From Herbihabitans rhizosphaerae (GTDB taxonomy: Bacteria > Actinomycetota > Actinomycetes > Mycobacteriales > Pseudonocardiaceae): a stretch of DNA of 64,000 bases. Both the position numbers and the translations under genes were made by a program. Shown here in pieces: positions 53,539 to 61,335 of this stretch. The notes under the pieces are model-generated. The model was not told the origin of the DNA. It saw nothing but the letters and a program-made list of their open reading frames with translations, and did no database searches. Numbering within the stretch: the first letter of the stretch is position 1; each line of letters begins with the position of its first letter. The DNA lies in contig NZ_SGWQ01000004.1 of assembly GCF_004216555.1 (NCBI RefSeq), positions 62,001-126,000 on the forward strand, in the 5' to 3' direction.

Positions 53539-54546
53539 TCACCTCGTGTAGGTCCAGTGCCACTTCTCGCTCGGCACGTCGTTGACGAACCCGTACTCGT
53601 CGGCGTGCTGGCGCAGCCAGTTGAACGTCTTCTGGTCCGGGATGTTGATGTCCGCGCTGAGCCCGATGCCGTGCGTGCTGGTGCCGGGTCGCGCCGCCAG
53701 ATTGCCCTGCCCGGACTGGTACAGATCCCACAGATGCTTTTGCTCGGCGTAGGTGCGATAACCGGAGTTCACGTGCAGGGTGATGCCATCCTTCTTGGCG
53801 GCGGCGTCCATTCTGCGGAACTGCTCGGCGGCCGCCTTGTGCATTTTCTCGCCGTCGCCGACCGACGAGAGCCGGCTCGCCGGAACGTGACCGTTGCGCA
53901 ATCCATTGGTGTTCGCGTGGCGCGGCTTGTCGTGGTCGCGCCGCCGCCGTTTCGCGGGCTCATGGTGCTTCTTGCCGCGCGGTTTCTCGGCCACCCCGTC
54001 GTGCTTGACCTCCTTCTCCAGCGCGCGCAGTTCCTTGGCCGCCTCGACCAGTTCGGCGCGCACCTTCTTCAGGTGTCCGCCGGATTCCTTGGCATACCGT
54101 GCCCCGAGCGCCTCGACCTGGCCGAGCGCGTGCAGGATGCCGCCCCGCGCGCCGGCTCCCGAGAGGTTCAAACCCGTGTTGAGCAGCCCTTTCGCCTCGT
54201 TGGTGTAGCTGGTGGCGAGCCGCTCGGTCGCGGTGTGCGCGCCGGAGATCGAGCCGGCCATATCCGCGACGATCTTCGCGCCGTTCGTCCCCGCGGTCGC
54301 GGTCACCTGGAAATCATGGCCGAGCCGGGTCGACTTCTTCTCGAATTCCTTCGCACCGGCGCTGTCCCATTCACCCAACACGGTGGCGACCTGCTTCTTG
54401 TGCGCCGTCTCGTGTTCGCTGATCTCCTGGGAAACGCGCTGGAACGCCTGATGCGTCTTCTGTGCGTCCTCGGCACGTCCGCGCAGTTTGTCCCGGTGTG
54501 CGATCAATTCGTGCGCGAACGATTGCGCGATCTGTTCTGGTGTCAC
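53539..54546 (-). CDS. helical WXG-like region fused to a VanY/M15 peptidase
   Basis: The 335-residue protein has no signal peptide. Residues 1-190 are helical and polar (EQIAQSFAHELIAHRDKLRG, FEKKSTRLGHDFQVTATAGTNG), like WXG100/ESX substrates. A basic linker (around 190-215; KPRGKKHHEPAKRRRRDHDK) leads to an M15B domain with NSGYRTYAEQKHLWDLY, zinc motif STHGIGLSAD (around 296) and EKWHW. Export by a type VII system is inferred from the fold. Follows the SLT-domain gene by 10 bases. Confidence 0.85.
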   Translation of the reverse strand: MTPEQIAQSFAHELIAHRDKLRGRAEDAQKTHQAFQRVSQEISEHETAHKKQVATVLGEWDSAGAKEFEKKSTRLGHDFQVTATAGTNGAKIVADMAGSISGAHTATERLATSYTNEAKGLLNTGLNLSGAGARGGILHALGQVEALGARYAKESGGHLKKVRAELVEAAKELRALEKEVKHDGVAEKPRGKKHHEPAKRRRRDHDKPRHANTNGLRNGHVPASRLSSVGDGEKMHKAAAEQFRRMDAAAKKDGITLHVNSGYRTYAEQKHLWDLYQSGQGNLAARPGTSTHGIGLSADINIPDQKTFNWLRQHADEYGFVNDVPSEKWHWTYTR

Positions 54547-54556
54547 GACGTCGCCC

Positions 54557-55303
54557 CTAGAAGTTCTTCTCGATGCTCTTGCGCATCAGCTTTTCGATGT
54601 CGTCCTCGATGCCCCGGTAGTCCCGCGCGACGGTGGCGACCTTCGTGCCGAGTCGGTCCACGTTCGAGCCGGTGACCTTCACCTGCCGCTGCAGCGCGGT
54701 GGTGAACCCGTTGAGTGCGCCGAGGAACCCGGTCTCCCTGCCGATCTGGCCGAAGCTGTCCGCACCGGTCTCGCGCAGCGGCTCCAGGTGGGTCTTGCCG
54801 AGCCTGCGCAGGTCGTCCCCGACCCCGCCGGCACGCTTGGCGTACGCCTCCAGTGCCGGCGTGTTCACGGTGAAGCCGTCACCCTTCGCGCCGCCCGACT
54901 GAGCGGTAGCGGAGCCGGCGTGGCCGCCGCTGCGGGACACCGCCCGCGCCGCCTTGCGCGCCTTGCCGAGGAACTGCTTGTACGCGCCGCTGGTGTAGGT
55001 GGTCCACGGCTGCCAGTTCGTGCCGTCGCTGGAGATCTTGTTGGCCGCCTTGGCATTGCGCGCCGGATTGAACAGCTGGCGGTTGGACTTGAGGTTGAAC
55101 TCGTCGCGCCGCGCCGGCCCGAGGTCGCCGAGCATGTTGATCTGCCACAGGCCGTAGGAGTTGTCCGGCGGGGTGGAGTTGTGGGCGCGTGGGTTGCCGC
55201 CCGACTCGGCGAACGCGACCGCGACCGCCGTGGTCAACCCCCGGCCGCGAAAGCCGGCGTCGTAGGCGTACTGCGCGATCTCCTGCGCTGACAGCGTGCT
55301 CAT
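54557..55303 (-). CDS. transglycosylase-like (SLT) domain fused to a WXG-like helical region
   Basis: The 248-residue protein begins with a lysozyme-like domain: LSAQEIAQYAYDAGFRGRGL, VAVAFAESGGNPRAHN with the likely catalytic Glu (around 31), NSYGLWQINMLGD and WQPWTTYTSGAYKQFL (around 96). Residues 130-248 are helical, ending RGIEDDIEKLMRKSIEKNF, similar to WXG-type proteins. No signal peptide is present. The order (enzyme first, helices second) is opposite to that in the next gene. First gene of the four-gene operon. Confidence 0.85.
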   Translation of the reverse strand: MSTLSAQEIAQYAYDAGFRGRGLTTAVAVAFAESGGNPRAHNSTPPDNSYGLWQINMLGDLGPARRDEFNLKSNRQLFNPARNAKAANKISSDGTNWQPWTTYTSGAYKQFLGKARKAARAVSRSGGHAGSATAQSGGAKGDGFTVNTPALEAYAKRAGGVGDDLRRLGKTHLEPLRETGADSFGQIGRETGFLGALNGFTTALQRQVKVTGSNVDRLGTKVATVARDYRGIEDDIEKLMRKSIEKNF

Positions 55304-55579
55304 GCGGCAAGCCTCGCCGCGCGGGCGGCGTGGCGGTACTGGCCCTGCACGCCCGGTCAGACCGACTGCTCAGACTGTGAAACTCAAGCTAAGACACCTA
55401 CATCGCCTCGATGCGGGCGGCGTAGCGCTGCGCGCCTTCCGGCTCGCCGCATCGGTGCGGTGCTGCCTGACGCAGAGGTGCTGTAGCTGGTTTGGCTGTG
55501 ACGAATCGACATACAGCGACAGTCGATATGCATGGGGTTCGTTTGTGACCCCATCTGTGGGGAAATTGGGGTAAAAGCA
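55304..55579. other. gene-poor stretch, AT-richer
   Basis: No intact gene is seen in these 276 bases. The stretch holds a short match to the end of fadD15 (55396-55445) and, in its second half, lower-GC sequence (for example GGGTTCGTTTGTGACCCC) that may be the promoter of the following peptidase relic. Confidence 0.5.
55396..55445 (-). pseudogene. possible relic of a fadD 3' end
   Basis: On the minus strand this reads GAQRYAARIEAM followed by a stop, matching the C terminus AERYAADIEAMYVPS of fadD15 (56345). The DNA from 55399 (TACATCGCCTCGATG, GGCGGCGTA) and that from 56354 (TACATCGCTTCGATG, CGGCGGCGTA) differ at few of about 30 bases. No further similarity was recognised upstream, so this is a fragment at most. 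Confidence 0.4.
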
Positions 55580-56074
55580 GTGAACAAGTTGAAGAGTGTC
55601 GCCTTTATGGCGTGCGCTGGACTTGTGGTCAGCGTGTTGGCATCAAACGCGGCTAGTGCGGCCGTGAAAGTGGACCGAATCGTTGGCTCGAAAGTCCTGG
55701 AGTCGCCTACGAAGGTTGCGGAGTACTGGACACCAGAAAGAATGGCGGCTGCGGTGCCGGCGGACGCCACAGGTGTCGACCGGACCGGGGGTGCCGAGGA
55801 CAAGGACCGTGAACGGCTGATAGAGCGTGAGCTTGCCAAGCCGATCGCCGGTTTGGAACCCGAAAGAGAAGAAGATCAACGATGCCTGGTTCTCATACAC
55901 GACTGGAAAAGTGATCGTGCGCGCGACTTCGCTTTCGTGATCACTAACAACAATGCCGATGGACGTAGAGTCGTCGACGCTGCGGGCGGGCATGGCCTGA
56001 CTGTCAATCCTGACCGGCCTTTAGTGCATATCGCCGGCTACCCCGTCGATAGGGACGGAGGACGTGTCCAATGA
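55580..56074 (+). pseudogene. probable relic of a secreted trypsin-like peptidase
   Basis: The frame gives 164 residues from a GTG at 55580. A signal peptide (VNKLKSVAFMACAGLVVSVL, ASNAASAA) is followed by EYWTPERMAAAVPADATGV, a pro-region motif I associate with actinobacterial secreted trypsin-like peptidases. The C-terminal part DFAFVITNNNADGRRVVDAAG resembles the catalytic-Asp region of those enzymes. The His and Ser regions are missing, and codon use is AT-richer than the neighbours. Decay by internal deletion and truncation is likely; a short functional secreted protein is the alternative. Confidence 0.5.
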
Positions 56075-56105
56075 TCACACCGCCGAGGTCTACTTCGCGG
56101 CCGAT

Positions 56106-56128
56106 GGAGCCTCCCCGTAGGAGGCTCC
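56106..56128 (+). promoter_or_regulatory. hairpin enclosing the ribosome binding site
   Basis: GGAGCCTCC (56106-56114) and GGAGGCTCC (56120-56128) are perfect 9-base arms around a 5-base loop. The AGGAGG Shine-Dalgarno of the next gene lies in the loop/right arm (56119-56124), and the ATG follows two bases after the stem, so the hairpin would block initiation unless opened. Confidence 0.6.
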
Positions 56129-56129
56129 G

Positions 56130-56339
56130 ATGAGGGGCCGGGGACGGGCGTTGCTCACCGCGGCGGGCGTGTTGCTGCTGGTGTACCTGGGCTTCAGCAG
56201 GCCCGAGGCCGGGCCGAACACGCCGTCGCCTCGGCCGACGTCCTATGTCGTCCCCTCGCACGATCCGAGCTACTGGAACTCCGAACGTATGCGCAGCGCC
56301 GTTCCCGAAGACATGCCTGGTGTCCCGCCCGCTCGGTGA
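56130..56339 (+). CDS. small membrane-anchored protein with YW-ERM motif
   Basis: The 69-residue protein has a basic start and one transmembrane helix (ALLTAAGVLLLVYLGF), a Pro/Ser-rich linker and SYWNSERMRSAVPEDMPGV at the C terminus. That motif is shared with the peptidase relic just upstream (YWTPERMAAAVPADATGV). A strong AGGAGG sits in a hairpin. It is convergent with fadD15, 5 bases apart. Function unknown. Confidence 0.6.
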   Translation: MRGRGRALLTAAGVLLLVYLGFSRPEAGPNTPSPRPTSYVVPSHDPSYWNSERMRSAVPEDMPGVPPAR

Positions 56340-56344
56340 GGGGC

Positions 56345-58150
56345 TCAGGAAGGCACGTACATCGCTTCGATGTCGGCGGCGTACCGCTCGGCCACGATCG
56401 CCCGGCGCAGCTTCATGCTGGGCGTCAGCTCGCCGGCCTCCTCGGTGAAATCCGTTGGCAGCACACGGAATTCGCGGATCGACTCGGCGCGTGACACCAG
56501 CGAGTTCGCGTCGTCGACGGCGCGCCGCAGCTCCGCGCGCAGCCGCTCGTCGGTGGCCAGCTCGGTGATCGGCGCGCCCGCGCGGCCGGCGTCGCGCGCC
56601 CAGGTCGCGGCGAATTCCGGGTCCAGCGTGATGAGCGCGCCCACGAACGGGCGCCCTTCGCCGACCACCATGCACTGGCTGATCAGCGGGTGCGCGCGCA
56701 GCCGGTTCTCCAGCGGCGCGGGTGCCACGTTCTTGCCGCCCGCGGTGATCAGGATCTCCTTGCTGCGCCCGGTGATCCGCAGAAATCCGTCGCCGTCCAG
56801 CTCGCCGATGTCGCCGGTGCGCAGCCAGCCGTCGTCCACCGCGTCGCTGGTGGCCTCGTCGTTGTGCCAGTAGCCGGAGAACACCACGTCACCGGCGATC
56901 TGGATCTCGCCGTCCTCGGCGATCCGCACCGACGTGCCGGAGATCGGGCGGCCCACGGTGCCCACCCGGAACGCGCCCTCGCTGTTCACGGTGGCGGCGG
57001 CCGACGTCTCGGTCAGCCCGTAGCCCTCGTACACCGGCACGCCCACGCCTCGGAAGAAGTGCGCCAGCCGCGCGCCGAGCGGTGCGCTGCCGGAAATCGC
57101 CGCCACACAACGACTTCCGAGCGCGGCCCGCAGCTTCGTGTACACCAGCCGGCCGGCGATCGCGTGCTGCACGCGCAGCCACGGCGACGGCCCACCGGTG
57201 TCCAGCGATTCGCTGTAGGCGACCGCGAGCCGGTCCGCCAGGTCGAAGATCTGGCCCTTGCCCTCGGCGTGCGCCTTCTGCTTCGCCGAGTTGTAGACCT
57301 TCTCGAACACGCGCGGCACGGCCACCACGAACGTGGGGCGGAACGTGCCGAGATCGCTCACCAGGTTCTTCACGTCCGGCACGTGCCCGAGCGTTGTGCG
57401 CGCGTACACACAGCAGAGTGTGATCGCGCGCGCGAACACGTGCGCCATCGGCAGGAACACGAGCATCGAGTTGCCCGGCCGCATGAGCTGCGGAAACGCC
57501 GCGATGTCCGCGCGCACCTCGGCCAGCAGGTTGCGGTGGGTGAGCACGACACCCTTGGGCCTGCCGGTCGTACCGGACGTGTACACCAGCGTGGCGGTGT
57601 CCTCGGCGCGCACCTCGAGCCGGCGCTTGTGCGCGTCGTCGTCGGACACCTCGGTACCCAGGTCGGTCAGCTCGTCGACCGCGGGCTCCACGTCGGGGCC
57701 GGCTTCGATCTGCCACACCCGCTCCAGCTCGGCGAGGCTGCCGATCACCGACTCGACCCGCTTGTGGTGCTCGTCGGTCTCCACCACGATCGCCCGCGCG
57801 CCGGAGTCGGACAGGATCCACTCGATCGCCTCGGCCGAGGAGGTTTCGTAGATCGGCACGGTGACGCAGCCGGCGGTCCAGATCGCGAAGTCGAGCAGTG
57901 ACCACTCGTAGCGCGTCTTGGACAGCAGTGCCACGCGGTCGCCCGGCCGCAGCCCGGCGGCGATCAGGCCCTTGGCCGCCGCGAGCACGTCGGCGGCGAA
58001 GGCCTTGGTGGTGACGTCCACCCAGGATCCGTCGACTCTGCGGCGGAACCCGACCGAGTCGGCGAACCGCTCGGCGTTGGCCCACACCATGTCGGTGAGG
58101 TTCTCCTCGTCGGAGACACTCGTGTTGTCCGGGGCGCTGAACTCCCGCAC
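56345..58150 (-). CDS. fadD15: long-chain fatty-acid--CoA ligase
   Basis: The 601-residue ANL enzyme activates fatty acids to acyl-AMP and then acyl-CoA. It has TLVYTSGTTGRPKGVVLTH (around 190), YEGYGLTETSAAATVN (around 375), WLRTGDIGELDGDGFLRITG (around 443) and GRSKEILITAGGKNVAP (around 462). The C-terminal Lys of the family is in TPSMKLRR. It begins at a GTG. Position and sequence match Rv2187. Confidence 0.93.
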   Translation of the reverse strand: MREFSAPDNTSVSDEENLTDMVWANAERFADSVGFRRRVDGSWVDVTTKAFAADVLAAAKGLIAAGLRPGDRVALLSKTRYEWSLLDFAIWTAGCVTVPIYETSSAEAIEWILSDSGARAIVVETDEHHKRVESVIGSLAELERVWQIEAGPDVEPAVDELTDLGTEVSDDDAHKRRLEVRAEDTATLVYTSGTTGRPKGVVLTHRNLLAEVRADIAAFPQLMRPGNSMLVFLPMAHVFARAITLCCVYARTTLGHVPDVKNLVSDLGTFRPTFVVAVPRVFEKVYNSAKQKAHAEGKGQIFDLADRLAVAYSESLDTGGPSPWLRVQHAIAGRLVYTKLRAALGSRCVAAISGSAPLGARLAHFFRGVGVPVYEGYGLTETSAAATVNSEGAFRVGTVGRPISGTSVRIAEDGEIQIAGDVVFSGYWHNDEATSDAVDDGWLRTGDIGELDGDGFLRITGRSKEILITAGGKNVAPAPLENRLRAHPLISQCMVVGEGRPFVGALITLDPEFAATWARDAGRAGAPITELATDERLRAELRRAVDDANSLVSRAESIREFRVLPTDFTEEAGELTPSMKLRRAIVAERYAADIEAMYVPS

Positions 58151-58217
58151 GTCGACACCCTCCGTCTGCGTCAGGACACCCGAAAACTAGCGCGCACGGT
58201 CGTGCGATGCTGCACGG

Positions 58218-58598
58218 GTGCCGGCAATCGACGTGGTGGACGAGACGTTCGTCGCCGTGCCGCCCGAGGTGGTGGCCGCGGCTTTCGCCAGTCCAGGGAC
58301 GTGGCAGGCCTATTGGCCGGACCTGGAGCTGGAGGTATACGCGGACCGGGGTGCCGAGGGTCTGCGCTGGACGGTGACCGGCGCGCTGGTCGGCACCATG
58401 GAGGTCTGGCTGGAGCCGATGCTGGACGGCACGCAGTTGCACTACTTCCTGCGCGCCGACCCGCCGCACGAGCTGCGGCCGGGCAAGCTGCTGGCCGAGC
58501 GAACCCGCCGCCAGCTCGCCGCCAAGGCTGTCGCGTTGGACCTGAAGGTGATCCTGGAGGATGGCCGCGCGCCAGGGGTTCCGCCGAAGCGCCACTAA
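58218..58598 (+). CDS. SRPBCC-family (polyketide cyclase-like) protein
   Basis: The 126-residue protein starts VPAIDVVDETFVAVPPEVVA, continues GTWQAYWPDLELEVYADRG and LRWTVTGALVGTMEVWLEP, and ends in a long helix (RTRRQLAAKAVALDLKVIL). This is the START/Bet v1 fold and fits the Rv2185c/Rv2186c neighbourhood. It overlaps or abuts the phosphoesterase gene. Confidence 0.85.
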   Translation: MPAIDVVDETFVAVPPEVVAAAFASPGTWQAYWPDLELEVYADRGAEGLRWTVTGALVGTMEVWLEPMLDGTQLHYFLRADPPHELRPGKLLAERTRRQLAAKAVALDLKVILEDGRAPGVPPKRH

Positions 58599-58608
58599 TG
58601 TGAACGGT

Positions 58609-59400
58609 GTGCGCCTTCACGTCGTCTCGGACATCCACGGCAATGCCGAGGCGCTGGCCCGTGCCGGCGACGGGGCTGACGCGCTGGTGGTGCTCGGCGA
58701 CCTGATCGACTTCGTGGACTACCACGATCACTCGAAAGGGATCCTCGGCGCGGTGTTCGGGGCTGAGCGGGTGGGCCGGTTCGCCGCGCTGCGCCGCGAG
58801 CGGCACCACGGTGAGGCGGCCGCGTACGCGCGCTCCCTGTGGGCTGAACTCGGTGACGCGTCCACCGTGGTGGAGGAGGCGATCCGGGAGCAGTACGCGA
58901 CCCTGTTCGCCGCGATGAGCGCGCCCACCTACGCCACACCGGGCAACGTCGACGTGCCGGCGCTGTGGCCGGAGTACGCGGGCGAGGGTGTGCGAGTGCT
59001 GGACGGCGAGGTGGCCGAGATCGGTGGGCTGCGCTTCGGGTTCGTCGGCGGCGCGCTGTTGCCGCGTGGTGCGGTGCTGCGGCGCGCGCCCGGCGTGTGG
59101 CGGCCGTATCTGCGTACCGAGGCGGACTTCGCCGGCTCGGTGGACGCGCTGGACGCGGTCGACGTGCTGTGCAGCCACATTCCGCCGGACGTGCCGGAGC
59201 TGACCTACGACGTGATCGCGCGGCGTGCCGAGTACGGGTCGGCGGCGCTGCTCAAGCTGATCCACGCGCAGCGCCCGAGGTGGTCGCTGTTCGGTCACGT
59301 GCACCAGCCGCTGGCCGGCCGCGCGCGGGTGGGCCGTACCGAATGCGTGAATGTCGGCCACTTCCAGCGCACCGAACGCCCACACGTGCTGCGCTGGTGA
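58609..59400 (+). CDS. calcineurin-like metallophosphoesterase
   Basis: The 263-residue protein begins VRLHVVSDIHGNAEALARAG, the DxH metal motif, followed by LVVLGDLIDFVDYHD (GDxxD), TPGNVDVP (GN[HD]-like) and VLCSHIPPDVPE and WSLFGHVHQPL (GHxH) with the later His ligands. GTG codons at 58600 and 58609 are possible starts. It follows the SRPBCC gene and is probably co-transcribed. Substrate unknown. Confidence 0.9.
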   Translation: MRLHVVSDIHGNAEALARAGDGADALVVLGDLIDFVDYHDHSKGILGAVFGAERVGRFAALRRERHHGEAAAYARSLWAELGDASTVVEEAIREQYATLFAAMSAPTYATPGNVDVPALWPEYAGEGVRVLDGEVAEIGGLRFGFVGGALLPRGAVLRRAPGVWRPYLRTEADFAGSVDALDAVDVLCSHIPPDVPELTYDVIARRAEYGSAALLKLIHAQRPRWSLFGHVHQPLAGRARVGRTECVNVGHFQRTERPHVLRW

Positions 59401-59415
59401 CGGGTGTTGCATAAC

Positions 59416-60591
59416 TCACGCTGCGTGCATCGTGTTGCGGATGGGTTTCCGTTGTGGGTCGATCCACGTGGGCGGAATGTAGTGCGGGAGGCCGTTGCGC
59501 ATGACGATTTCCCAGTCCTGCTCGTGAATGATGGTGTGGTGGAATCGACACAATAGTGCCATCGTTTCCTCACTGGTGATCCCACCGTTGAGCCAGTGCA
59601 CGATGTGGTGTGCGTCGGTCCATTCTGGTGGCCGGTCGCAGCCGGGGAATGTGCAGCCTTTGTCTCGGGCGATCAAGGCGGCGCGGATTGCCGGGGTGGC
59701 GGTTCGTTGCTCGCGTCCGACGTCGAGTGGCTTCCCTTCGCTGTTCAACACGATGGGTGTGATCCCGGCGTCGCAGGCGATCTGCCGAATGGTTTGAGGT
59801 GTGATCAGCGCTCCGAAGTCGCCCCTACCGAGCCCGATCTGGTCGCGAAGTTGTTCGTAAGAAATCGTCAACGCCAAGTGCGGCCGGCGTCCGCCGTCCT
59901 GCGGCAGCGTGTCCGAGTTGAGCATCCGATGCGCCAACTCGATCAGCGCTTCGGCCCACCGCAGGCTCGCGGAGCGGTCGTCGTCTTTGCCGGCGGGTTT
60001 CGCCAGCGGTGACAGCGCTGCTTTCAACACCTCGGCGCATTCGGGTGAGAGCCGCCCGCGCATCAGGATCGTCCCGTCGACGTTCTCGATCATCGAGAAC
60101 TCCATGCGCTTGCGTGCAGCTTGTTCTTCCAGGACAACCTGTTCGGGCTGCAGGTGTGCCCGTGTGCGGAGGGCGAGCTTGCCGAGCTTCACCGGGTCGA
60201 AGCGTTCGGCCTCGTCCACGAGCAGTTGCTCGACCTCGGCGTGATGCTCGACCGGAAGCTTGTCGATCGTGGCGCGCACAACCTGCACGTGATCGCGACT
60301 GATCGCCCCAGCGGCGAGTGCCTTCGCCGCCACAGGTAGCGGTGCCTCGATGGGCTGGCCGGTGAGCGTGGTGGAGCCGAACAGCGCGTTGGCGTCGGCT
60401 ACTCGCCGTCGTGCGTCGGCGGGTGAGATCCGCACGGTGTCCCGTAGGAACGAGGATGTGGAGTAGGCGCCCATTTCTTTGGCGAGGCCTTGCTCATGGA
60501 TTTCGTGGACGAGTTGAAGTCGCTCGTATTCGAGTTGTCGAATGTGGATTTCGCGAGCCCGTAGCTCGTCGATTAGTTGCTGTCCCCTCAT
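59416..60591 (-). CDS. DUF222/HNH endonuclease-domain protein
   Basis: The 391-residue protein has an N-terminal DUF222 region (VHEIHEQGLAKEMGAYSTSSFLRDTVRIS read in parts; LPVAAKALAAGAISRDHVQVV) and a C-terminal HNH nuclease, CTFPGCDRPPEWTDAHHIVHW followed by LLCRFHHTIIHE. It belongs to the family typified by the mycobacterial 13E12 repeat proteins, which occur in many copies. Codon use is less GC-rich than the neighbours. A structured repeat lies just upstream of its start. Confidence 0.9.
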   Translation of the reverse strand: MRGQQLIDELRAREIHIRQLEYERLQLVHEIHEQGLAKEMGAYSTSSFLRDTVRISPADARRRVADANALFGSTTLTGQPIEAPLPVAAKALAAGAISRDHVQVVRATIDKLPVEHHAEVEQLLVDEAERFDPVKLGKLALRTRAHLQPEQVVLEEQAARKRMEFSMIENVDGTILMRGRLSPECAEVLKAALSPLAKPAGKDDDRSASLRWAEALIELAHRMLNSDTLPQDGGRRPHLALTISYEQLRDQIGLGRGDFGALITPQTIRQIACDAGITPIVLNSEGKPLDVGREQRTATPAIRAALIARDKGCTFPGCDRPPEWTDAHHIVHWLNGGITSEETMALLCRFHHTIIHEQDWEIVMRNGLPHYIPPTWIDPQRKPIRNTMHAA

Positions 60592-60668
60592 ACCTCGATT
60601 CTACCCAATTCGACCGACCACTATGGGGTGAACAATGGGAGCAAGGTGGCGGCGCGGTACGGGCAAAA

Positions 60669-60799
60669 GGCAGGCGGAGCCTGCCCGTAGCGCCTGCGGT
60701 TAGGGCCGATCGAGGCTCACAAGTCCAGGGCGAACCCCGCCAAGGGGTGAGTCGGCGAAGCCGACGCCGTAGGCGCCCTTGACTTGTGAGTATCGGCCC
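60669..60799. repeat. structured multi-hairpin element next to the HNH gene
   Basis: A first hairpin GGCAGGC (60669-60675) / GCCTGCC (60679-60685) is followed by a large stem: GGGCCGAT (60703-60710), CTCACAAGTC (60716-60725) and AGGGCG (60727-60732) pair with CGCCCTT (60774-60780), GACTTGTGAG (60781-60790) and ATCGGCCC (60792-60799). Inside are CCCC/GGGG (60735-60747) and the perfect hairpin GTCGGC-GAA-GCCGAC (60751-60765). The whole can fold as a branched structure. It fills most of the 288-base gap. Confidence 0.7.
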
Positions 60800-60879
60800 G
60801 CACAATTCCGCGCCGCCACACCCCAAGCCTCACGCAGCCGCCACCCCAACATCGACCACGACCAGGTAGCCTGCCGCCC

Positions 60880-61329
60880 ATGGCCGACGAGTCGACTCAG
60901 TCCATCGTCGTCGACGCGAGCGCGGACGAGATCATGGCGGTGATCGCGGACTTCCCGGCGTACCCCGAGTGGGCCGCCGCCGTGAAGCAAACCGAAGTCC
61001 TGGACGCCGACGACGCCAACGCCGACAGCAACAGAGCGAAGAAAGTCCGCTTCACCCTGGACGCCGGCGTGTTCAAGGACGTCTACACGCTCGAGTACGA
61101 CTGGGCCGCCGACGGCCGCGAGGTCAACTGGAACCTCGTAGAAGGCCAGATGCAGCGCATGCAGCGCGGCACCTACAGACTCGACCCGCAAGACGGCCAG
61201 ACCAAGGTCACCTACACGCTGTCCGTCCAGCTCGTAGTCCCGATGATCGGCCTGTTCCGCCGCAAAGCGGAAAAGATGATCATGGACACCGCGCTGAAGG
61301 AGCTCAAGCGCCGAGTCGAGGGGTCCTAA
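60880..61329 (+). CDS. SRPBCC-family protein
   Basis: The 149-residue protein starts MADESTQSIVVDASADEIMAV, continues DFPAYPEWAAAVKQTEVLD, and ends VQLVVPMIGLFRRKAEKMIM and LKELKRRVEG, the coenzyme-Q-binding COQ10/START-like pattern. It lies 6 bases upstream of the ArsA-like ATPase, as in the Rv2185c-Rv2184c region, so the two probably work together, perhaps in handling a lipid or membrane protein. Confidence 0.88.
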   Translation: MADESTQSIVVDASADEIMAVIADFPAYPEWAAAVKQTEVLDADDANADSNRAKKVRFTLDAGVFKDVYTLEYDWAADGREVNWNLVEGQMQRMQRGTYRLDPQDGQTKVTYTLSVQLVVPMIGLFRRKAEKMIMDTALKELKRRVEGS

Positions 61330-61335
61330 CCCGGC

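Noticed and set aside
52816-55303. A complete type VII secretion locus
   Set aside because: No EccB, EccC, EccD or mycosin gene is present; only possible cargo and YbaB-like proteins are seen.
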